Source: Hermatobates lingyangjiaoensis
Taxonomy: Eukaryota > Arthropoda > Insecta > Hemiptera > Hermatobatidae
Assembly (NCBI GenBank): GCA_026182355.1
Contig: JAPFBL010000084.1
Location: forward strand, 11,950,001-12,014,000
Direction: 5' to 3'
Length of the DNA: 64,000 nucleotides
Each line of letters starts with the position of its first letter. Position 1 is the stretch's first letter. Shown in pieces: positions 59,021 through 64,000 of this stretch. The position numbers were made by a program, and so were the translations under genes. The notes below the pieces were generated by a model. It was not told the DNA's origin. It saw only the letters and a list, made by a program, of their open reading frames with translations, and made no database searches.

Positions 59021-60360
59021 CTTGAATTTAATTATAATTCATACGAAGTTTTATGGGGTTTCTGTTCTTCCCCACAGCATTTGCACCCTTAAAAATTACT
59101 TTAAGTTTTAAGTTGAGTTGCAAATTTACTCAACTTTCCTACAAGAAAACGTATCATTAAAATCAATCACAATCAAATTATTTATTTTCTGTTGACTTTT
59201 CTATTTAGATTCTATCAATTATAGATATAATGTAATCAATATTATAGCACATTTTCAGAAGTAAGTTCAGATAGGACTTAAGAGTTGTCTTTTCTTTTGC
59301 GACGATTTCCCATTTAATATTCAATAATGGAGTAATTGTTATCGAGTAATATTTGTATTAAGACTGTAGCTGATAAAAAATCTAAAGTTTCTAGAATTCC
59401 AAAAAAGGAATTCTGTTTACAGAATTATATTACCTGTTTTGACATAAAATACGATCGAATAACTTTTCAATTCATCAATATTATTCAAAATCAATGGGTT
59501 TTGTTGTAAAAGAAATTCCAAAGTTAATAGAATTAAGTTTGTCAAACGACGCGGAATTTAGATTTTTTTAAAAAAACATTTGATAAGCTCAAATATACCT
59601 TAAAGTGGACATTGAATGATGCAAATCTGTGCATGTTCCAAATATATTATTTTCATCATTATTATTTAACAGTTTTTACTTTACAATAGTTTTGCTTTAA
59701 AGTAAGCAACTAAGAAATAATCAGTCTATGTTAATAAGCGAAAAATAACCTTCAGAAAATATTACTTATATCATAACTATAGGTCATATTATAATTATCA
59801 CGTACATTTATTTTAAACTGATAACTATAAATATAGTACACATGTTCAATTATTATATAATAACTTAACTAAATTAGTATGATACAGTCGATAATGATCT
59901 AATGGTTCGACCTAAACAACTTGTAACATCAAGAATAGTATAGTGAAATTTAGTACATTTTACTCCCTAAATTTTTTTATCAGTGTGACCAGTTTCGTGT
60001 TTACAATCTCACATATTCAATCATAAGTCAACATTCTTAATTTTGACACAAAAGTAATCTTTATTGTACAGATATTTGACATTTTTTTGAGTTATTGGTA
60101 TATTCGTTTAATATGAAATAAGAAAATATTACTCTCTATAAACTTTTATTAAACGAAAAAAAGGTGTCTATAACCGAATTATATTCAATAAAGTAAAATA
60201 TTTATTTGTTTTTAGGCAATATTTCACACTAAATATAAGTATTCTCTACACTATAAGGGTTATTATTTGGTATATTATCAGTTTAATCCATACATATTGT
60301 TAATACCATTGAGGTAGTATGATTAATAATAGAAATAGAAGAAACCGTCTTACTACCTAT
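59021..60360. other. AT-rich stretch without a recognised feature
   Basis: No gene or element supported. Confidence 0.4.
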
Positions 60361-60374
60361 ACTGTTGCTTGAGT

Positions 60375-60407
60375 TATCGACCGGTTTCGGGCGTTACCCA
60401 TCTTCGA
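60375..60407 (-). ncRNA. Hammerhead-like motif (core damaged)
   Basis: Minus strand: GAAGA, T, stem II GGG...CCC, GAA, palindromic stem III ACCGGT, C. The first two core bases are altered and stem I is not convincing. Confidence 0.45.
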
Positions 60408-61126
60408 AAGGAAATGATTCGAGTTTATATAACCTACCTATTTTCCACAGTCGTCTAGATAAGATAGTATAATATTATTTATTTTGATCCATTAAGGTTA
60501 CAAAATTTTGGGTAGTAACAACACCTACACAGATATACACTCACACACAAAAAGACTTCACCAAGAATGTCTAAACTTGTTAACATGTCACAAACAAGAA
60601 ATCATCATGGTTATTGTACTTAACATAAGTTAAAGTACAATATTTAAAGTGTTTGTAAAAGGAAATAAATATTTCTTATTCGGGTAAATATCAGTGTTTC
60701 TTGTGTAAAAATAAATAATATTTTGAATCGTTTAACTTTCGTGTTTAATTGTTATTTATTTACTTGTTTTTGATATAATAACTTATTTGTTATTCTCTAT
60801 TTTGAACTTATTTATCATATACGTTTATATATTCTCCTATTTGTTTTTTAATTTATTATTTGTTTTTCTGTTTCTATTTCATACTGTTACCTTCTTCCAT
60901 ATAAATTTAAGTTTATATGCAAATCTTAATTACCTCTTTATTGCTGACTGGGTGGGCAGGTTACATCATTTTTGGTCTCCATTGTCGCTGAACAGATGTG
61001 CTTGGTCTCCCTCTGTTTTCTTTCCTCATGACGGTTTATACTGAATTTCTTTTAAAAAGTTAATACAAAACTTTTTCTGTTCTTCTTCCCAAAAACGAAA
61101 TAAGATCCAGAACGACTGGTAACACT

Positions 61127-61256
61127 AAAATAAACGGTGACATATAGAAAGAAAAGTAACAAAGGACTTACTTTTCAATATTTCAATCGCATAACGGTAG
61201 AAATATTGAGAAGTGAGTGCTTTGTAACGTTTCTTTCTATGTGTCACCGTTTATTT
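61127..61256. mobile_element. PLE terminus fold-back, about 58-bp arms
   Basis: AAAATAAACGGTGACATATA (61127) pairs imperfectly with the sequence ending CACCGTTTATTTT (61256), around a 15-nt loop. The right arm, ACGTTTCTTTCTATGTGTCA, also occurs at 54093 beside another PLE end. A (TA)n tract follows. Confidence 0.7.
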
Positions 61257-61483
61257 TAAGTATATATATATATGTTTATATACATAGAGTATGTATATTA
61301 TGTATAAGTATATATGTACATATACATTATTGAAAATGACACCAAATTTAGCTGATACCTGTTTCTTAACATGTTTCTCAATTTTTCTAAATAACACTCT
61401 CGTTATTTCGTCTACACTATTTCCCCCCTTCTACCTTCTCTGTGTATATAATAAACCAGGTTTTCACATTAGATCTTATTCAC

Positions 61484-61522
61484 GTCCTGATGATGAATGT
61501 TGATCATTCGAAACATGTCGAC
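61484..61522 (+). ncRNA. Hammerhead-like ribozyme motif
   Basis: Stem I GTC/GAC, core CTGATGA, one unpaired T, perfect 5-bp stem II GAATG/CATTC, GAA, palindromic stem III ACATGT, base C. Confidence 0.7.
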
Positions 61523-61670
61523 CATAGGAGATGTACTTTATTGTGTAGACGAAATAACGAGAGTGTTATTTAGAAAAATTGAGAAACTTGTTAAGAAACA
61601 GGTATCAGCTAAATTTGGTGTCATTTTCAATAATGTGTGTATCAAGGAAGGACTGCTACCAAAATTTATG
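61484..61670 (+). mobile_element. PLE pLTR with hammerhead-like motif and open ORF start
   Basis: The ribozyme-like motif (61484-61522) is followed by an open stretch coding ITRVLFRKIEKLVKKQ, VSAKFGVIFNNVC and IKEGLLPKFM, which runs into an AT tract. Best example of the ribozyme, ORF start, LLPK and (TA)n order. Confidence 0.7.
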
Positions 61671-61741
61671 TATATATACATATACATAGAGATCTCCTAC
61701 GTGGAGAGATCTCTCTCACTTCGTCCTCTCTTCTAGTCTAC

Positions 61742-61832
61742 TCTCCTGATGGCGAACAACAGTTCGAAATATTGAATTCTGTAAGTGTTCTTTTTATTCT
61801 CTTTTCTGTGTCGTCCTTTGTGTAATTTAAAG

Positions 61833-61865
<33 letters not shown>
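61742..61865 (+). mobile_element. PLE family-B terminus with hammerhead-like motif and (TA)n
   Basis: CTGATGG core (last A changed), C, stem II GAAC...GTTC, GAA, ATAT, T (61742-61776), then about 55 bases and a (TA)n tract at about 61833. Confidence 0.6.
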
Positions 61866-61870
<5 letters not shown>

Positions 61871-61918
61871 TTCAAAGTTAATTATAGGTACCCAGTAAAT
61901 AGAAAAACCGACTTAGAG

Positions 61919-61951
61919 TCTCTGATTTTTGGTTTAATCTTGATCAGGAGA
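61919..61951 (-). ncRNA. Hammerhead-like ribozyme motif, PLE family B
   Basis: Stem I TCTC/GAGA perfect. The core CTGATCA has one change and the GAA box is changed to AAA; stem II is weakened. Sister of 19623-19655. Confidence 0.5.
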
Positions 61952-62098
61952 GAAGAGATAGGGATATCCAGCGCACTTGCGAAGCGTTGCAAAAAAGTTT
62001 ACAGTTCAAGGAACGAGTAGTAACTTCACTGGACGTGCAGTAGTTATAATACTGCACTATAAGCTCGAAAGAACTACATATAATTAGTTCTACTAGAA

Positions 62099-62102
<4 letters not shown>

Positions 62103-62190
<88 letters not shown>

Positions 62191-62335
62191 CGTCTAAATA
62201 AGAGTCTGAAATTCAGAAATGTAATTAAGAAATTTGAACCAAATCAACTGACTTAATTATATTTCTAAATTTTTTACTGTGGTTTAGACATTTATTTCAC
62301 GTGTTTACAGTGAAATTCTATTATATATATACATA
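62103..62335. repeat. (CT)n(TA)n microsatellite and PLE terminal hairpin
   Basis: A CT then TA compound repeat (62103-62187), a variant terminal hairpin at 62295-62315 (TTTCACGTGTTTACAGTGAAA), and a short TA tract. Confidence 0.7.
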
Positions 62336-62374
62336 TAAACAGAAGTTTCTGTTTAATAATATATCGACTATTTG

Positions 62375-63630
62375 CTAGAATAGGGTGTGATATTTAATCG
62401 GGATTTGGCCAATTTTCTAGGTTCAAAAATCAAACTCTTGTTGCCGACGTTTTGGTTTTATTTAAAACCTTTTTCATAGGCCTACAAACAAAGGATGATA
62501 AGAAATGATATATATATACATTCAACAAATGAACAATATAAAAATAGGTTATTACAACATGTGGAATATTACAAGTAAAAATATCTCAGAGATAAATAAA
62601 ATAAATGTTTACTTTACTTCACAAGTAAATTGTATTATTATATTATTTTTAATTATTGAAAAAGGAGAAGAATAGTATGTTAAATATGCTTAATTTCTTC
62701 ATAGTCGTCTAGAATTTACTTGTGAAGTAGAGAAAGACGGAGGTCTGCCATTTTACATGCGAAATTTAAAAGAGGTGAAAATGGCAATATTTTAACTGTT
62801 CGTATAAAAAACCTACCAGTGCTGGAATAATCTTAAACTACCACTCCTCTCATGCTATGAATCAACAATTGATTACGTTCAAAATTTAGTTAAGAAAGTT
62901 ATTGAAATAAGAAGTCCATGCTTTCTAAATAAAAATAAGAAAAGGGTGAAATCATTATTACAGACAAATCGTTATCCAAACAACTTAGTTAAACGCTATT
63001 GGTTTAACAACAACCAGCTTCCAATAAACCAGCACATTCCAATAAAAAAATGTCACACGTTCGATTTTGAAGATACAATTATAATAGATAAAGACAAAGA
63101 TGAACAGAAAAAGAAGACACTTGAAATGTTAAACATTAAAAAGGATCTGACTTCAATTAGTCATAGAAGTGATGTTACAAATTTAATTAATATTTATTCT
63201 AGATTATTTATTATGCTAAGTTTTGGTGAAATTTGATTTACGTACTCCCTTAGTTGTCTCCTTCTGGTGAACAGTGTCTGAAGTTACTTGTAATGTTATT
63301 TGATTAGCGTAGTTGAAGCTTTTGACTAGTCAACATTGTTGTTCATTTAAATAATGTGAATTTAATTTTCTTAAACAAAAAATTCTTACTACTATAAGTT
63401 GTAATATTATATTTATCTCTGAGATCCTTCTACTTGTAATATTCCACACGCTGTAATAATCCATTTTCATATTGTTTATTTATTGAATGTTTATATATTA
63501 TTTCTTGGCATCCTTTGTTTGTAGGCCTATGAAGAAGGTTTTAAATGAAACCGAAACGTTGGCAACGGGAGTTTGAATTTTGAACCTAGAAAATTGGCCG
63601 AATCCCCATTAAATAACACACCTATCTTTA
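62375..63630 (+). mobile_element. PLE remnant with inverted terminal repeats of about 210 bp
   Basis: 62375-62582 and 63418-63630 are inverted copies (shared phrases: AACCTAGAAAATTGGCC, AGGCCTA, GGAATATTACAAGTA). Each has a GCC, CTATGAA, GGTTTTAAAT, GAAACC, ACGT, GGC ribozyme-like series (62443-62481 minus, 63525-63563 plus). The interior is a plus-strand RT fragment. TA tracts lie on both outer sides. Confidence 0.75.
62700..63236 (+). pseudogene. PLE reverse transcriptase, palm end and thumb fragment
   Basis: Broken frames read TCEVEKDGGLPFYMRNLK, then KPTSAGIILNYHSSHAMNQQ, then NLVKKVIEIRSPCFLNKNKK and SLLQTNRYPNNLVKRYWFN. The KPTSxxxxLNYHSxH stretch and the following helix are typical of PLE RTs just after the YxDD palm. 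62946-63236 is open and continues into a lysine-rich linker (KDKDEQKKKTLEM). The catalytic YIDD part is absent. Confidence 0.75.
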
Positions 63631-63722
63631 TATATATATATATATATATATTTATGTTATATCTATAATACATTTACATATATATATATATATACAAATT
63701 TCTTATATAATTATATACATAA

Positions 63723-64000
63723 CTAGGAAACGTACCCACCTTTGACGGAACCAAAAATTTGATTATACTTGATATTCCAAAATATCATTAGAAATTATAG
63801 AATAGTACAAAATATCATTATTAGTATAGTGTTAAGCAAATGCCTCTGTGTACACTACATTAGCTGTCTGCCCTTCAGGTTCATGGAAGAACAAAGAGTT
63901 GAAACCTTTAACTCTTGAGCAAGAAAACTATAGTTTTCCATATGAGAAAAACTTGATCCCACTCACTTCAATTCTTGGGTTAGATAATGTTTTCTCCTGC
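63723..64000 (-). mobile_element. Helitron copy 4 (runs off the window)
   Basis: Minus-strand 3' end TTTCCTAG|T, hairpin region with CCGTCAAAGGTGG, and the same helicase tail (a MNLKDRQ-like stretch at about 63880) as copies 1-3. The remainder lies beyond the window. Confidence 0.7.

Noticed and set aside
1..64000. tRNA or rRNA genes
   Set aside because: No B-box-like GGTTCGAATCC with a matching acceptor stem, and no rRNA core sequence, were seen on either strand.

Overview
The window looks like non-coding-rich animal nuclear DNA, most likely from an arthropod. It is very AT-rich, full of (TA)n microsatellites and dense in decayed transposons. I see no prokaryotic operons, rRNA, tRNA or CRISPR. 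The arthropod call rests on two exons of an alpha6/alpha7-type nicotinic acetylcholine receptor (nAChR) gene that resemble the insect genes, and on the mix of mariner, Jockey-like, hAT and Helitron relics. A chelicerate or other non-insect arthropod is possible; the sequence alone cannot settle this.

Host gene: one gene on the + strand is well supported. Exon 2 (32266-32405, 140 bp) and the 45-bp exon 3 (48127-48171) of a nAChR alpha subunit are separated by a 15.7-kb intron. The phases are compatible and both exons have good splice sites. No exon 4 was found before the window ends. A weak signal-peptide exon candidate lies just upstream (32072-32126). A separate anonymous candidate exon with splice signals lies on the - strand at 11018-11259.

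Mobile DNA: the dominant class is Penelope-like retroelements (PLEs). One nearly complete copy (2034-4621) has 261-bp direct flanking repeats (pLTRs), a reverse transcriptase with its YIDD box, and a GIY-YIG endonuclease. About ten further fragments carry GIY-YIG or RT pieces, and many more are solo or inverted termini. Roughly 30 short hammerhead-ribozyme-like motifs (CUGANGA, stem II, GAA, short palindrome, H) mark these termini, and most PLE ends abut a (TA)n tract. Many termini sit as fold-back pairs, including a 603-bp-arm palindrome at 52175-53390.

Other elements: a mariner (38952-40234), two hAT relics of the SCAND3/ZBED5 type (21500-23247; 30342-31814), a 5'-truncated Jockey-like LINE (20130-21172), and four Helitron copies with Pif1-helicase remnants (15722-16887, 35010-35997, 36128-37516, 63723-64000). 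There is also an unclassified family forming a 2.8-kb inverted repeat 15 kb apart (6135-8955 and 23873-26660); its left copy carries a five-copy 168-bp tandem array.

Layout: 0-5 kb PLEs; 5-18 kb unclassified repeat copies, the anonymous exon and Helitron 1; 18-20 kb PLE termini; 20-24 kb LINE and hAT; 24-27 kb inverted copy; 27-30 kb PLE termini; 30-32 kb hAT-2; 32-48 kb nAChR exons with an intron holding Helitrons, mariner and PLEs; 48-52 kb plain intron; 52-64 kb a PLE-dense region ending in a Helitron.
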